Origin: Subtercola sp. PAMC28395
Lineage (GTDB): Bacteria > Actinomycetota > Actinomycetes > Actinomycetales > Microbacteriaceae
Direction: 5' to 3'
Assembly: GCF_018889995.1 (NCBI RefSeq)
Contig: NZ_CP076547.1
Location: 2,108,001-2,172,000 of the forward strand
Length of the DNA: 64,000 nt
In this document: in pieces, positions 63,572 to 64,000 of the stretch
How the letters are laid out: every line of letters starts with the position of its first letter
How positions within the stretch are numbered: the stretch's first letter is position 1
Program-made: the position numbers and the translations under genes
Notes under the pieces: generated by a model
What the model was told of the DNA's origin: nothing
The model's database searches: none
The model's input: only the letters and a program-made list of their open reading frames with translations

Positions 63572-64000
63572 TCAGTGGAGGTTTGCGGCCGTCCCTGCCC
63601 GCACGGCGTCGGTGACGGCGTCGAGTAGGGCAGACTTCAGGTTCCACCGTTGCCAGTAGAGCACGACGTCGACCGGATGGTCGGGGTCCAGTTCGATCAG
63701 TCGACCCTGTTTCAGGTCGGCACCGCACTGCTGCTCGGGGAGGAGCCCCCACCCGAAACCGAGCAGCAGCGAGCGGGCGAAATCCGCTGACGTCGGCACG
63801 AAATGCGTCGGCGGAACGTCGTTGCTGTGAGTGGCCAGAAAAGTGCGCTGCAGTTCGTCTTTGCGATCGAAGTTGACCATGGGGGAGCGGCCGAGTCGGT
63901 CGAGGGTGTCGGGCCCGATCATCCATCGCCGGGCGAAGGCCGGGCTGCAGACCGCCCGGTACTGCATGATGCCGAGACGCTCAGAGGTGCAGCCCTGCAC
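63572..64000 (-). CDS. LysR-family regulator of ArgP/LysG type, 3' part only
   Basis: The frame is open to the end of the window, so the DNA-binding N-terminus is missing. The 142 visible residues are the C-terminal part of the effector domain: YRAVCSPAFARRWM, NFDRKDELQRTFL, VPTSADFARSLLLGFGWGLLPEQQ and LYWQRWNLKSALLDAVTDAV. These match ArgP/IciA and corynebacterial LysG, which sense lysine or arginine and activate an amino-acid exporter. A divergent lysE-type gene would be expected just beyond the window. Its stop is 18 bp from the der stop, convergent, with no clear terminator. Confidence 0.85.
   Translation of the reverse strand: MQGCTSERLGIMQYRAVCSPAFARRWMIGPDTLDRLGRSPMVNFDRKDELQRTFLATHSNDVPPTHFVPTSADFARSLLLGFGWGLLPEQQCGADLKQGRLIELDPDHPVDVVLYWQRWNLKSALLDAVTDAVRAGTAANLH

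Overview
The window is a 64 kb stretch of housekeeping chromosome from a high-GC actinobacterium. The 16S/23S rRNA genes, a 23S insertion of actinobacterial type, the gene order and the codon use point to family Microbacteriaceae; the genus cannot be fixed by eye. Nearly all genes are on the + strand. No prophage, insertion sequence, CRISPR array, toxin-antitoxin pair or tRNA gene was found.

Layout. (1) 1-17.9 kb: end of a CorC-like gene, era, dapA, rnj, ftsK, pgsA, cinA, a ClgR-type regulator, a DUF3046 gene, recA, recX, miaB, miaA, dapF, a methyltransferase (-), hflX, lexA (-) and a LysM membrane protein. From memory this mirrors the Mycobacterium tuberculosis block around Rv2753c-Rv2719c. 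(2) 18-21.3 kb: a partial histidine cluster (hisC, hisB, hisH, priA), then an SseB-type gene. (3) 22.3-24.1 kb, minus strand: an iron-sulfur photolyase and a DUF1844 gene. (4) 24.5-30.4 kb: infC-rpmI-rplT, a TrmH-type RNA methyltransferase and pheST. (5) 30.4-41 kb: argC-J-B-D-F, argG-H without argR in between, a small membrane protein, mpg and tyrS. (6) 41.0-47.2 kb: a 104-bp tandem duplication followed by one complete rrn operon (16S-23S-5S) with no spacer tRNA. (7) 47.3-63.6 kb: a TPR-like protein, a HAD phosphatase, a 54-residue protein, tlyA, nadK, recN, pyrG, a Nudix hydrolase, xerD, a ParA-like ATPase, scpA, scpB, rluB, tyrA, cmk and der, again close to M. tuberculosis Rv1691-Rv1713. 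(8) The 3' part of an ArgP/LysG-type LysR regulator on the minus strand runs off the end.

How the genes work together. recA, recX, lexA, recN and the LysM protein make up a DNA-damage module. LexA-box-like sites lie in front of recA and overlap the two divergent promoters between lexA and the LysM gene, so that gene is probably an SOS-induced division or cell-wall factor (ChiZ/YneA/DivS type). ftsK, xerD, parA and scpAB serve chromosome dimer resolution, segregation and condensation. era, der, hflX, tlyA, rluB, miaA/B, trmH-type, infC, L35/L20, pheST and tyrS serve ribosome function and translation. dapA/dapF, his, arg and tyrA supply amino acids.

I found no convincing new multi-gene system. 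The most interesting signals are regulatory: twelve genes with a TAnnnT -10 motif 6-9 nt before the start codon (leaderless transcripts), the double LexA-box arrangement at lexA/LysM, a complete intrinsic-terminator shape inside the first codons of the trmH-type gene, an infC gene that appears to start at ATC, and the duplicated palindromic element before the rRNA operon.
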